Assembly: GCA_033980235.1 (NCBI GenBank)
Contig: CM067059.1
Span: 25,147,922-25,211,921, forward strand
DNA length: 64,000 nt
Direction of reading: 5' to 3'
Source: Diadema setosum
Lineage: Eukaryota > Echinodermata > Echinoidea > Diadematoida > Diadematidae
Of the stretch, positions 36,973-51,900 are shown one piece after another (position 1 is the first letter of the stretch; the number at the start of each line of letters is the position of its first letter). The position numbers and the translations under genes were made by a program. Below the pieces are notes generated by a model. The model was not told the DNA's origin and did not search any database. It worked only from the letters and a program-made list of their open reading frames with translations.

Positions 36973-39900
36973 TCCTGTGTGCTTTAAAGAGAAGAATCAG
37001 TCCATCGGGCTGGGTCAACAAATTGCACGATGTTCATGTAACGGAAGTATCAACCTTTTCATTACAACAAATAAAGATCATTACAAATGCATTCACTTTT
37101 GCTGTGTCAATATGAACTTTGCCCCCCGCTATGCATGTTTCAATCAGATATTTTTCATGGATTTGCGGCATTCCAAATTGATTTTCATACCTTCGTTACA
37201 TGGACATCACATGTATGAAACACTGGCAATAACTTCTCCAGTCTGAAATTGCAATACCCATGATGCTTGAGCAGTAAAACTTGGTGGGATATGGTTTTCT
37301 TTCTGTAGTCATATTGACAGATCTTTTGCTTGGTTTTGATGAAGCCTGGATTTTGAGTTCTAGTATGTCACAAAAACTGACCCAACCCTGTGGACTGACG
37401 CAGCAGGGAAGCAGTCTCGCCCAATACTCACCGGTAGATCCTGCAGCTTGGACAGGCTGTCTCCCGGCCCCATGTGAGTCACATGGTAGAAATTTGTCGG
37501 CTGTGATATATGAATCGTCCTGTTTCAGGTGAAACGGGAAGGAGGGAGGGAAGGGGTGGAGGTGATGAGGAATAGACCAAACAGCATGATCAGACCACAT
37601 GATACACAACAACAAGAACAAAAGAATTGCCAGCAATTTATCAGAAAGAAATCAAACTTTTCTTGAGAGAAAGCTGTGTGCTGCACAGCACTGCTCCACC
37701 GAAGTGGAGTAATGTAAAAGTAGAAATTTCTGCGAGAGTAATTTTCCTCACTCAGCCGCGTAGAGTGAATTTTGCACAAATTTCATTCCGCAGAATGAAA
37801 GCGATATATTATTACGTATAACAAGCAATAACGATCATAAGCTTCTATTCTTCGCACTAGTTTCGTGCCATCCTGAATGTGCTGAAATTTTCACTTTTAC
37901 AGTATCTAGCCATCTAAATCAAGCTTTTGTAGGCTGCAGTAGCCTCACGTCTAGAGATGCAGCCACTACTGCCTGATCGGGACAACAGGGCAGCAAACCT
38001 CTCTCCCGGCTAAATAAGGCAGACGTCGAGATCAGAAGAGGTCAGAAATCCACACAACATTATGTGGTGGGCCCGGGTTGGAACTAACCTGGGCGGAGTA
38101 TGCTGATGAACTATATAATGCACTGTCTGACAATAATGCATCAGCTACTGTTCAATATCCTACGACAATTTATATATATACCATAAAATGGCTAGAGCTA
38201 CATTTTGTCAAGCATTTACTAAATTTTCCCTCAGCAGCAAGCTTAATTACCTCAAAACTTTGTATTATGTGCAAAGATCTAATGAAAAGTTCTAGCCACT
38301 AAATTAAAAAAAGACATATTGAAGAGACATTGTCTCATTGATCAGAACTCCCACAGATCCGAGTCCAGATAAACGTTGGCCGCCATATTCTAATGCATAG
38401 CAGCTTCTTACCCTTGTGTGAACATATTGTGATTCGGGCCACATAAGAAAAAGGAAAATACAGGTGAAGGGGGAAATTCCCTGGTGGGATGGTTAGCCTA
38501 GTATCAAGGTGTTATTTTTTTTTTTTTTTGGTATTATTAATTAATTTGTCTTGTTTGAGATCAAATAATTTCCATAAAATAGTTGTTATGTCTCATCAGC
38601 TCTCTCTTTACAAGTTCATATAACAACAATCATAAGGTGCATATAAAATCTTCCTTCCCCTTCTCCTCTCCACAAATATGACATTTGCTGATTAAAACAC
38701 TGAGTCACCAATCTTCCCTGGCTCATGTTGAGCACAACAATTTGTGACCCGCAACAACGCTTTCAGGCAAAATTCGCAAGAGCAAATTCCCTCCTAGGTG
38801 GGGTACAAAGATTTTGACCATTATTTTTGTCAATTTGGGGTTTTTGTAGAAATTGAATCTTTGATATGTTTTCTACATCTACACTAAATTTCACAGCATA
38901 ACACTAAGTTTTTCCTACCGAAAATGGAAGTTTAAACACCCTATGTTGGATTGCACTCGTCAGTTTCGATCTTCTTTTCAAACGCCGCGCAAATATGCCC
39001 AGTGTTGCTACGGCCCGGCATTTCACGTGCGATTGGCTAGTGTGTCGCACACATTTACATAGTTCGGCTTTCGGAGATACGTCTCACTGCGTGTCGGAAA
39101 TGTTTTGTCCACGAGTGTATGCTCCATTGTTGTTGCTACAATAGATACAGTACCAGTACGCTCGCTTTGTACAGTGTATGCACTCATCGTTCGGCTTTCT
39201 ATCCAAGCTTTTCTACTGCAATATTCGACAACGGAAGTGAAACAAGAAATGAACAGCAACACTAGGCAGCACTAAGTTCCCTTGTGAAAATAGATACGAT
39301 ATGGAACATGTTTTGAACTTATCAGAGTCGCAAATCGCCACACAAATCATACAACATGTGATCTGAAACTCACTTGTCAACTAGTTGTGATTGTAGTAAA
39401 TATAACAGCAGGTTGACTCAAAAAGACGGCAGAAGAGAGGATAGGAGCAGTCATAAATGACCAGTATTCAAATAATACACTGTACTAAACGTCAAAATTG
39501 CACCAAACTATAGTAAAGTCGTGTTTGTTTGTTTGTTTACCGCACAATGCCACACATGCACGCCTTGAAAAAAAAAAAAAAAACGGGAAGCGTGACGCTT
39601 GCCATCTTTCTGCATTCGAAAGGGTACCAAATGATGAAATTTACAAGACAAATCAACCGCAATGAAAACATGATGTGTAAAGGGGATACGATTGCGCCAC
39701 CCGCTGGACCTGCAACATGTACACACAGGCATAGCGTGTGGATGCCATTGGCAGTGATTGGGTAATACCAATGTGCACCATACACACGTAACCAGCAAGC
39801 TTATCGTATCCGCCATCTTGAAAGATGTACTGGTAAACAAACCCGAATGATACGCATTGTGTATTTGGCTCCATGTACGCTGAGTTCCGAGGAAGGTGCC

Positions 39901-42900
39901 TGGGAAGCGGGAAATTCGATTCTCTCAATGAGCAAATCAGAAGCTGCTGTGGTTGCTAGAGGTGCAGCTTAATCTCATTTGACGCCATTGTACGGATGGG
40001 TGATTCTCAACTCGCATCGCCGCTCGGCATTGTCTTTGAGCAGGAGATGAATCTTCAAAGCCCGTTTTCTCGCAATTTTGTCAGGCTAACAAATCAAAAA
40101 GTGCATTATATTTTGCTTTATATGACCACTTACGGTGCCGGAGAATACAAGCATTTTATATCAATGTAAAGCTTAGGATATGGGCAACGTGATTCAATGA
40201 AAAAATGATTTTTCAAAATTCCCGACTTTTGCCTGAAACCGTTGGTGCCGGTCACATGTGAAATTTGTGGCAAGACTATTTCCTCTCTATATAATCATTC
40301 ATATAGGCTACAAAAACCCACTTCAGATCTCAAAAAAAATAAATAAATAAATAAATGGTGTGTTGAGAACAAGCAATGTATTTCTTTCCAATAATCAACA
40401 TTCTTCACATTCTTTTCATGTCTTTGTTAGTCTGGGTGTGTTTGCTGCATACAATTCTCCGATACCACTCACAAGGGTAACTGCAAAATGCTGTCCGTTC
40501 ATTTTTGTTTCCACTGAATGTGTTCACATGTATTTTGTCTGCTTGTCCTTCCAACTATTTATCCCCGTTCGTTATTCATTGAGATATTACTCATGCTAAT
40601 TGATTCTATCAAGGAGGTTTAAGAGATGGAGTTCCAACTGGCTGTAATTATTCAAACAGCTGCCATTTTTCTCTTGATGCACAAAAGAATTCCACAGGTG
40701 CACTTGTGCCTTTGATGATCAGATTTCTAAGAAGGGACGGCGAAAAGCAATTACCATCATAAAGACATATCTTGCTTTGAGAGTGACGAGTCATGATACA
40801 ATGCCACATGAATCAATTGTCTCCCTATCTGTGAGGCAGCTCCAGTTTAGCACATACTTCAAATATTTCTGAGCGGCGGCATGAAACATGGGATCAAAGG
40901 GAATGAGACTATTGTTACTCCATTTCTCAAACCTCCTTGATTCTATCAAGACTGAATGCATACATTCACAGAATTTGACAATTTTGTAGGGAATAAGGCA
41001 TAAATGACACCATGTGAATAAGGTATGTGCTGTACAGGAATAATTCACAGATCAAATGAAAAACACTTGAATTATCTGAAAGCACTTAATGGAACCATAC
41101 TTTGGAGCAGCGGGTGTAGAATGGAAGTGAGATAGATAAATAACTGTGTATACAATGCATTTTGTGTATACAGTTTGTGCAATAAATCATACAAGACAAT
41201 ATTTCTTCTTTTTTTTTTAAAGAAAGAAAGAGAGTATGTCACGCCGAGTGAAGCTTATAATATATGTCAGTCTTCTAAGGGTTCTCCATCGAGGATATGA
41301 CATTGCTCTGTTAAATCATATCAGTTGCTCTGTTAAATCATATCATGACATTACTCTGTTAAATCATATCAGCCTATATAGTGATACACATAGAAATATG
41401 ATAATAATGATACTGACATCTTCATTTGATGTGTCTTTGAGCAACATGATATAGAGTAGATGTACCATAATCAAACAGTTGATTGGATAACATGAAAATG
41501 TTATTATCGTCTTAAGAATAACTTTCACAGCATTGAAAAGAAGGGTCTCAGAAAGAAGGTTCAATACACAGATTATATATACTGGTTATAGCATGGCTTA
41601 CAGAGCCACAGGGATTAAATCAATGTTTTTATCACTGAACGGTCACCATCATCTGTATTAAAATGGGTTAGATCAGAATTTGTTATTCTTTTAAATTAAA
41701 TCTTTTGATGTGATGTATGGCGGTAATTGTACTTCTCAGTGACAATTAATAACCAATATCACTTTGGCATGTTAATCAACCTGACCATACATCAAACAAA
41801 TTATTAAAACGAGGATAGTGTTGAAGCTCACGTGTGAATTTCTTCAAAACAAAATACCTCCTGTGATAAATGAATACGTTTTGATGTGAGAACAACAGCA
41901 AAAAAGTAAGATATTGATTTCTTCGTTTTCAAGTAAAGGTGCAAATGATAGCAGAAAGATATGAATATGATAGTTAAACATTCATGATTGTTAAGAATGC
42001 CCAGTATTTGATTCATCCCCACGGCCACAGGAAAAAAAAAAAAATTATAACTAATTGTTCCATGATTCAGTCCCTTATGGAATACATTCACTCATCTTGA
42101 CGATAACTCTCGGACAATGCAAAATTCTACAAGACCAAGAACTTTGCTCCCTTTTGTCTTCGGTGCTCTCAAAGAACTGGTAGTGTGGGGCGATACGGGC
42201 GGCCCTATTTAATCAATCTTCATTCCCTGCCCACTTAGGTACATTCAAAAACCTTGACTAATGCAGCCTACTTTCACATCAGCGAAAATGTGCATTCAAG
42301 CATCGGTAACGTTCCACTCCTGTCAAGATTCTTTAGCTATGTGCGTACTTCCATAGAAATCTGTGATAAAGCTACACACAATTTGTGGCAGGGATTTTCG
42401 AATCTATCCAAATTGGGCCAGCCTTCCACTTACACAAATCCCCATGCTATTGCATCTTCAACATTATGGCTCGATGTTTTTCAGTGCAAGCATGTAAAAA
42501 AAAAAAAGCACCGTTCTACTGCAAATACCTCCTCAAGCAAACTGTATCACTTTCCCCTCAATCTGATGCCTCCTGTGAGGATGATATGCACCTACATCTT
42601 CCATGTTCAACAGCCGGTTTGTGTGACATATCAAAAATGTGCGATGCAGGTAAAATGCCATCGACTATTCATCGGAATGAGTTGTGGAAACGGGTAACTC
42701 TTTAGAGTAAATTGGTAACCAATGTGAGTTATTACAATGAATGGCACAGACACACTGGTACACCATATGATTTCATCTGAATGAAAGTGTAATGAGGTAC
42801 ATTGACAAATACAGTATATCTGCCCAAATGATCTATTTAAACAGGCTTGATAATCCTATTTCTCTGATTGAACACAAGACGAGAGGAGACTGTGGATATC

Positions 42901-45900
42901 TGGTTGTGACAAGATGGGGGACCTGACATGACACCAAATCACCAGTGACACTGTGAAGAAGATTTAGACACACCCCAGATACAGAGCTAGGCTTCCCAAA
43001 TAGATGGCAGTCTATGCACGGGTAGAGTCAAAGAAGACTGCTGGAGAACATTATACAGATATTGCCTTTTTTAGAGGTGTAATATAACACTTGGCATCCC
43101 CACAGGAAAATATAATTCCCAATGGACTGCAGAGTATTACATTATGACAGACAGGGCAATGTTTGTTATACAAAATGGTCTATGTAAATACACATTACTT
43201 CCTAGTAGTGTGGAATCACACCAGTTTGGATGTGTTGCAAAATTACAAAGCTGTGCATACCACATCCCATCTGCAGCCAGTCAAATTCTGGAATTGTATT
43301 ACCTGCAGATGTCAGTGCTAGCAACATAACAATATCAAATCCTCTCTGAATTAGTCACATGACTGCATTGAGACCAATCACTGACCAATGTTTATGTAGA
43401 CCATTTAATATAAACTTTGTTGCCCTAAAAAACAACATTTCCTTTTTTTGACTACTGTTGTTGTTTTTTTTTCTTCCTCTCACATTTTATACAAACATCT
43501 CATATTTAACAAATCAGAGCTCACAAATGTCCACAGTGAATGAATGAATACATACTCAACACTTACAGGTACTGTAAAAGTGGTTATTTTCGCGCGACTA
43601 AGTTTTCACGCTAAGTCGGTTAAGAAGAGTTTCGCGTGTTCTCTATTCCACATAATCAATACATCAACTACTGGAACATATAATGGCAAGCAAAAATATT
43701 TGCGTGCTTTTAATTTCACGCAAGCTTCTGGATGCGCGAAATGCGCCAAAATTTCCACTTTTACGGTACATTCGCAATGATGACAACTGCTAGGATGAAT
43801 TCAGAGTGAAAAAGAAATTGATATTTTTTTTTCTCATCTAGCACAAAAAATCCAAACAAACAAACAAACAACTAAGACTGATGCTCAAAATTTTCAAAAA
43901 ATATGGCAAAGCGCAAATATGCTAGGGGCAAAACTACTACCGTGCAATGAGCATGCTTCGCTTGTGATTGAAACAGATAGTAGCAAGTCTGCGAGTGCTC
44001 AACTCAATATGTACCTTCATCTTTTTGAAAGGTAAAAACATTCATTTACTTTCCTCCCCCCCCCCCCTAAAAAAAAAAAAAAAAAAAATCTTTTCAAACC
44101 TTTTTCAGAGAGACAACCTGCCAGTGAGTGTACTTAATTTATCACATTCAGATCAAAATGTGGATAAAATGTTATCCGAGGTTTATGCATCCCAGGAGAA
44201 AGCCAAACTCTACTCCCTCCCTGTATGTCGTGTATTGTTTTTCCAATTCTCATATAATACAAAAAATCTATACTTACTGTATCAAAAGTCATTTTTATCT
44301 ATTTTTTTTTTTTTTTTTGCTTTGTTTTTCTCGCTAGTGCTCTGCAGATGAGGGCTACTACTAAAACTGGTCTAGAAGAAAAAAAATAAAACAAGAAAGC
44401 ATATCTTTAGCAATAGTAGCTGCTAATTCTGGCGGGGTTTCGACTGGAAATTGAAAAAAAAAAAATCAAGGTGTGGTCAATGCAGAAAAGGTGGTCAGTG
44501 ATCAGCAAATCAAAAGCAAGGCCAGCCATACAGTTATTAAAAGCAGCACATGCATGCTGTTCACTACTCAAACATCACGCATTAAGGGAAAGATGCACAA
44601 AGCCATGCCATGCGCTGCGCAGTAGTCCTACCAAATTATAAGCAGAAACAAAAAACAAACAAACTGGCAATAAGATCTAGAGCAGCGCAAAATTGGGACT
44701 AGATTGTGGATTGCTATGTTCTGCGGGGCGAAAGAAGAAATATGTCACAAACTTTTTATTGCTATTTCTTCTGAATTGTGAACGAGAAGAAAGCAGACAA
44801 GAATCATCCCTCTGAATAAAGACTACACTTCCTTTAGTCCCTTTTCTTTATTTTCGTGTAAGTTGGCCTTCTTCTACTGGATTGTTTGCCTTAATTTCGA
44901 CTGACCATCTGTCAAAGAGTGCCGACAGCCTCCTTCTACAGAGAATTTGTGCAAAGATGTTTGGCTCAGAAGTCTTTCAACATACACAAAAAAATCTACC
45001 ATGGAAGTATGAAACCCAAAATGAGTTTGCACTATACCTATGATGAGGATTGAAAAAATAAAAGAAAGACAAACTCCAATGTCCCTGACACGATAGTGAA
45101 ATGTCACAAACAATGTTGGGGTAAAATGAATGTGATCTGTGCTTGAAAGAAGCCTCCACATGATCAATGACATATCTCCATGGTCAATTGATGACACTTG
45201 CATTATCTGCAAACTTTATTATCAAAGGCTTCTGTAATTTCAGCCACACTGCTCAAAAATTCTAATTCTATGGTCTCATTAATGAAAGTGCAATGTTGTG
45301 ATGTCATGTGAAATTTGCACATACAGGCTTCTACCCCCTTCCCTTTTCTTTTTTTTTTTCTTTTTTTTTTTTTGCAGAGAAAAGAAAAATTGCAAAGAGG
45401 CACAGAGGCATTTGAATTTCAGGCCCTTCAGCTCCCCCAGTAACAAACGCTGCTCAAAGTAGCAAAAATATGTTGGAAAACAAACAAACTAAAAAGAATT
45501 TCAAATTTTAGGGAAGCAGTGTGGGTAGGTGCTGGATTCCAAGGCTGCGGCTGCTGAAAGTGTTGTGTTGGTCAGTGACTGTACATGATGATAATACAAA
45601 CATCCATATGGTGGGTTACAGAGTCAAGGGGAGTAACATCAAGCTATTAACACTGGGAGTACAGTGATGATATGAGGAAGTCATCGGGAGATACGAGGAG
45701 TTTACCTGCAGAAAATGGATACATACCTCATCTGAAACTTCGCCCCTCTGGTGGCCATGTACGTTTTTGTTTTGTGTTGTTATGGTTTGTTGTTGTTGTT
45801 TGGATGGTGGTTGGTTGTTTGTTTGTTGTTTTTTTCAAAGGGTTAGGTGGGTGTAATAAGCAAACACAAGGATACACAGGTTTAGGTACGACAAAAGCAT

Positions 45901-48900
45901 TTAACACAGCATTCATGCAGGTTGTCACACAGTTTAATCTAAGCAAAACAACACAGATTTCTTTTCTCTTTCAGTCTGTTTTTTCTTCTTCTCTTTTAAT
46001 CAAATTCAGAGGAATGTACACTTCCCGAACAGAGCAAATAGAAGATACCTTCTCGAGTCACTTCTTGAATCCATGGCAATGTTCACAGCCTTTTCCAAAT
46101 ATGGTTGTTAAATAGCACATCAAACAAAATTGACGGTGAGCTGCTAAACCATCCCATATTATACCTCCCGCTTAGTGAAGCTTTTACGATCTCAAAAATC
46201 ATGTTAACAAATGCTGTCACAGACTTGTCCAATTAAATTTACGTGCGTACACAATAACAGTTTGATGAAATCGCTACTCGATAATATGTACAAGGTACTG
46301 ACACCGAGAATCCAAGGTACAGTGTAACTTACACTTGTTTTGTTTTTTGGGTTTTTTTTTCGCTCAGCAATGCTACTGACAAACACCCATCACTGCAAGC
46401 AAAGCATACCATTGACGTACACCTGCCCTGGGACCAGGACCATTACATAATCATTTGCAACACAAGTGTGGGTGCACTGACCCTTCTATTACTGCCAAGA
46501 CACATCAGCAGTCTGTGAGACTATAGATGCTTTCATCTCACTAAATCATGCATCTAATGGGACTGATTGCTACACAGGCCGTTAAAAAAACATAGGTCTA
46601 TCAAACAGCATCAAGTCTCTGCACACAGCTGGGGAGACATGCAGGATTAAGTGGGTATCTCTTCAGGGGCTTCTTTGTACCGTAAGCATCTGTTGGGTCA
46701 CTTTTCTTTTTCTTTCTCTCTTGCTGTTGCTGTTTTGTTCTGTTTTGTGGTTCTGTTTTGTTTTACTTTTATTTTCATTATCACTTGTGAATTCTCATGG
46801 GCACGAACTCACAAACAAAGCCTAAACAGTCAACATGCTAATCATGGGAAATCATCTGTATTTTCTTGTTTTTGTTTTGGGATCTTCTTTTTAATCATTT
46901 TTGGCAGAGGGGAGGGGAGGGGAGGGGAGGGGAGGGGCTCAGCACAGGGAGAATTTGCAAACATAAAGCAGCATTAAAGGGTTTCTTTTTCTTTTTTTTT
47001 AAATCCCATTGCGATGCATGGCTCAAGGAAAATGAATGTAAACACAAAAATCTAAACTTGGAATACTCTTCTTGGGTTTGCAGCAATATCGTCAAATCAA
47101 ATCCAAAAAACAAGGGGATAATAGCAATGCTTACTTTTTGATGTCTTCCTTGGACTTGAAGGAAAATTTCCTCTTGTTGGCAGCCTGCTTGCTGGACTTG
47201 ACTATTGTTGGGATGTTGAGCTTCTCCTCATCTGAATTCAAATGGTTAGAATAGTTACAATGACTTAATGAATAACAAATAACACACCAAGTTAAAAGTG
47301 AGAGCTACAAACTTTAATTATAGTTACTGGAAAAAGAGGAGATGTATACAGTGCACGTCAAATGGTGCGGAATCCAGAATGGAAATATGTACTGTGATAC
47401 AGAAAGGGAATCAGCTGTAAGTATTGAATCAGACTCAACGGAGATACAATATCGACAATCTCTGCAACTGTCTGATTGCCCCAGACAGACAGCTGCTTTA
47501 CGGAACCCCAAAACTTGCGGCTAAGTGCTCACCCGACACTGAGAGCCGGTTGTGGAAGTAGACGAGGCGGGGCGCATGGAGGTCCGTCACGAAGCTCAGG
47601 TTTAGACTGCCGTCCCACGAGAGTTGCCGAGTCTGTGAGACACAACGGAACGAAAGATAACAGCGTAATCATCATATTCCTTCACGTGCATCTCAAGGCA
47701 TCATCCCATCCAAGGGCGATCAGAGGAGTTCATGAGTCTGCTCTTCCAGAAGTGTTTTGAGTGCTGGGGACTCTTGGTGAGACGCCATAAAATCATCACG
47801 CTACATCGGCCCCCAGTTTGGTTCGAAAGCATGGTCAACAAACTGAAAAGTCCCCAGCACTCAAAATGTCCTGGCCTAACAATCTGAAAAATGTTACCAT
47901 TTTCCTCTTAAAAATTCTTCGACTACAATGTATGACATGGCAATTACAATATAAAAATTCCTCTAGATACACTCTAGACAAATTGTCAATATAACACAAT
48001 GTAATTGAGGATGTTTCAAAGATACCAACAAACGTGTTGCACAGAAAATGAACGTCATAACACTGGACATGGAATAAGTGCAATATCACTTTATAACAAC
48101 ATTGGCATAAAAACAGAATGCATGCACCATGGCACTGCGACTGCTGAATGCACAGCAATCTTACAGATGGAAATAATGCCTCCGGCAACACTTCGTGGCG
48201 GAGGCATTAAAAAAAAAATATAATAATATTTGCGTAAGATCTTTCTAATTGTGTTTGAGAGATGGCTATTGGGTGTTTCCAACTCACTCCTTTGATGGGG
48301 ATTGTCTGCACCCATTCCATGAGTTTGATGTCATAGATGTCTACGGAGATGTCACTGTATACGATCAGGTACGGATTGTTGAAGGCTGTCACAAGGGGAA
48401 TAAAAAGGAATACATGTCTCAAGCAAATGTGACATAATGCTGCACTTCACATCTATCACCTTGTAACTCTGCAAATCATACAAAATTCTCTGAATATCAT
48501 AGCGCAATGCATAAATAGATATGTTTGAGTCTTTTATCCATTTTATGTGGCGGCCATCAAAGCAAATAAAATGCCCTTATGCAAGCAACCATCAGATCAA
48601 CAGCTTCTAAGACCCTCCAAGATGGACTCGGTGATGAAGATTATCAAATACTTTGCAATAGGGCTCAAGAATTGCTGTTGCTGGATTGGAACCAAGGATC
48701 TCAAGTATGAGAGTCCATAGTCTTAACCACTTGAGCCGTAATGGCTCAAGTGGAATAATCAATGCAGAAATATCTTTCTCAAAGAGGTAGCCCTTATCAT
48801 AATTTTGCCCTGGCTCAATAATGGACTAAGCCCATATTATAGCACTAATCTCTGCACCCATGACAATATTGAGGACACACGGTTGGCTTAACATTGTTAG

Positions 48901-51900
48901 GTTTTCCACATTCAGTGACCTTTCTAGGACAGTGATGTTATCTGTTACAAAGATCTGGTATGCCTGTTTCTTTTTCTTTGATTTTCTTTATTTTTCCTAG
49001 AAATGGTTTAGATGTGTCCTATCTTCTCATATTACTGCGTGAACAGGCTCACTTGCCTGTAACATTTCAAGGGTCCTTCTAAAGAAATATGCAAATGGGT
49101 TCTACAGAGAGTTGCAAAACAGAGTTGTCTGATTAGTATGACAGCTCTGCATGTTTGCAAACTTCCATAGCTAGATGCCTTACCGATTGTGGTAGGATGA
49201 GATGGCCACATGAGTTCCTGTTGTCTCGACCGCCTGCCCTGGAAGTCTACGTACACACCAAGAGCTGCAAGGCAGAATGAGAGGATGTTTACTTACAGAC
49301 AGACAGACAGACAGACAGACCAGGGAAGAAAAATGTGGATGGAAATGTGAAGAGGGATGGAGAGGGAAAGCAGAAAAGAAATGCATGAAAACGAACATGA
49401 AACAATCTTTTCACAACTGTAAGAAAATCATGTCCAAACACCGGTAAAGCTGAATACTTTAGCAGGCAACAAGATGCTATTTAACCCTAAAAAGACTGGG
49501 GGGGGGGGGGGCTAAAAGGCCCCCCTCGACATTTCGCGCGATTACTCTGCAACACGCAATGCTCTAGCCGCGATGCTCTATGACTTTTTTCTTTCGAGTT
49601 TCCCACACATTTTGACACCAAATTTGTGACGCCCGGGGGTACGGTTCTGAAGTTACATAACTTTTTGTACAGGCACGTGAGGCCGAAAATGGCTCAAAAA
49701 TGTGATTTTGTGTACAAAGTCAATGCAAATTGAGTTTTTTCACATGGCTCATATAAATATGCTTATTTTTACTCTCAATGGCTAAAATTAATTTGTTTCA
49801 GGAATATTATGCTTCAAAAAGTGTCTGCCACAAATTTTGTAAAAAAAAACAACAAAAACAAAAGGTCGAAAAAAACAAAGAAATACATAAGAAATTCATA
49901 AAACAATGAAATAGATAAGAAATTAATTTTGATACCGAATTTTTTTTCAAGTACATTTGCTAAGAATGCCACTAAGAATAATTAGACCAAAAATGAGCAC
50001 TTTTGGAGCTTTATTTAATGATTTAGATCAAAGAGTCTGATTTCTCGCATAAATTAGCATAATTAATCAAAATAAAATAAAAGAAGACTATTTTGTAAAA
50101 TTTGAATATACGATCCTGTAGATTACATCGCACACTACCATTGTGCAAATTTTCGCGGCGATCGCGCGATCCACGGCCGAGATCTTAAGGGGGGGCCCTT
50201 TAGGCCCCTCCCCAGTCTTTCGAGGTACCAAAATAGCCCAGTCTTTTTAGGGTTAAGTACAGTCTCTACGAGTACCTACTCAAGTGCGTGTGACCTACTG
50301 ATACAGATATTCATTGAAAATGCATCCCAGAATATATTTGTTGTAAACCTCAATTATTCAAAGCCCAAAGAATGATGAATTGCTCAGACATGTTAACTCT
50401 TAATTACTTACTTGCTGACACAGAATTATATCCCATCCCCCCCCAAAAAAAAAAAGAAACAAAGGAGAAATAACATGAAAACTCAGATTATTTTCTATAC
50501 ATAAATCATAAATGAGTGACAAATATGACTTTCATGTTATGACCAACATCCATGTAATGTCTTGGTTACATTGTGCACACTTGTTGTTTCATTTTCACTG
50601 CTACCCTAGAGTAAATATTTTTCTATGAAAGGAAAGATTTCTGTATCATAAGACTTGAGTGTCTATGTAAAACATACATCTATTCATCAAAATCAACCTG
50701 AAGCAGGACTCTGAACAGCTTGCTCATTGGTTATCACAGTCATCCCATCACAACCCAAAAAATCCCCAAAACAACAATTACTTTATACAGTTGAAAAAAA
50801 AAAAGCACTACAGTGTGACTCCCGACTAACTCCTGACTAACTCTTGACTAAACAAAATGCAATGATATGTTTACGTCAACAGACAGAGATTTCAGAGTAC
50901 TAACTTGAAAAGCAAAGCAGGTATTCCCTGGAGCTGATCTCTATTGCAGCTAACGCCTCCGTCGGGTTCTCAGTGAGAAACCTCAGTGATGGGTCCTCAA
51001 TGTTCAGCAGGGCTGGGTGTGGAAAATAATCAGCGTAATAATAACAAACAGTCAATTTTATGTTGCATTTTCAATCAAACTGACTGATGCACTTTACATG
51101 ATCTACATCGTCCCAATAATGAAGTCAAAAGAACATAGGAACTATTTTAGATTCTTTTGAAAATTGAGAGTGAGGGTGCTGAGCGTAGATCCTTTGTATG
51201 AGATGGGATTGTAAAAAAAAAAATAAAAAAATAAAAAATGAGAATCTAGTCTTTGGTAAGTCATTGATTATCAACACAGCATCCATTATGAGCATCAAGA
51301 TGAATCCATACATGTTCTACCAATGAGCATCCTTCTTCTGTTCATCAATAAGGAGTCAAGTCATGAAAAGTGAATTCTATCAATAATTTTCTCCTCCCTT
51401 GTAAATTGCAAACGAGACCCTTCCACATGTGCTTGGTCCACTAATGATGCTGACCCCCCCCCCCCTTCTCTCCTCCCCTGAACACAAAAGAAAATGACAT
51501 GGAAACACAATGAGTATGTATACTTGCCAGCTTTGCAACTCTGAAATATTAAAAAGAAAAAAAAATTACCAAGAAGCTAAATGCCAAATAGATTCCAGAA
51601 TAAAGCTAACGAACATAACACATTTGTAACTGATATCTTTTGGCTAACTCGGGGAAAAATGTCATGATTGACAACTTACGCTGGACATGCTGGTCCACCA
51701 TCTGGATGCTAAAGAGACCGAAGCCGGAGGTGTAGCCGGCGCAGAGGCGGCCGCCAAACACCTCCATGCACTGACAGGGGGCGGGCAGAGTCACCTCCTT
51801 GATGCGCTTGTGCCGGCCCATCTTGCGGTTGAACTCGTAGATGATCACGGTGCGCTTCATGGCCACGCACATGCACGTGGTGGAGCCCTGCCGGATGAGG

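Noticed and set aside
36729..37246. 128- and 132-codon + strand frames rich in Phe and Leu
   Set aside because: They read through the (TTC)n and (TTTTG)n tracts and lie in an MRCK intron.
48661..48745. A functional tRNA gene on the - strand
   Set aside because: A- and B-box-like motifs are present, but there is no proper acceptor stem or anticodon arm, and the B box has a mismatch; a tRNA-derived SINE fits better.
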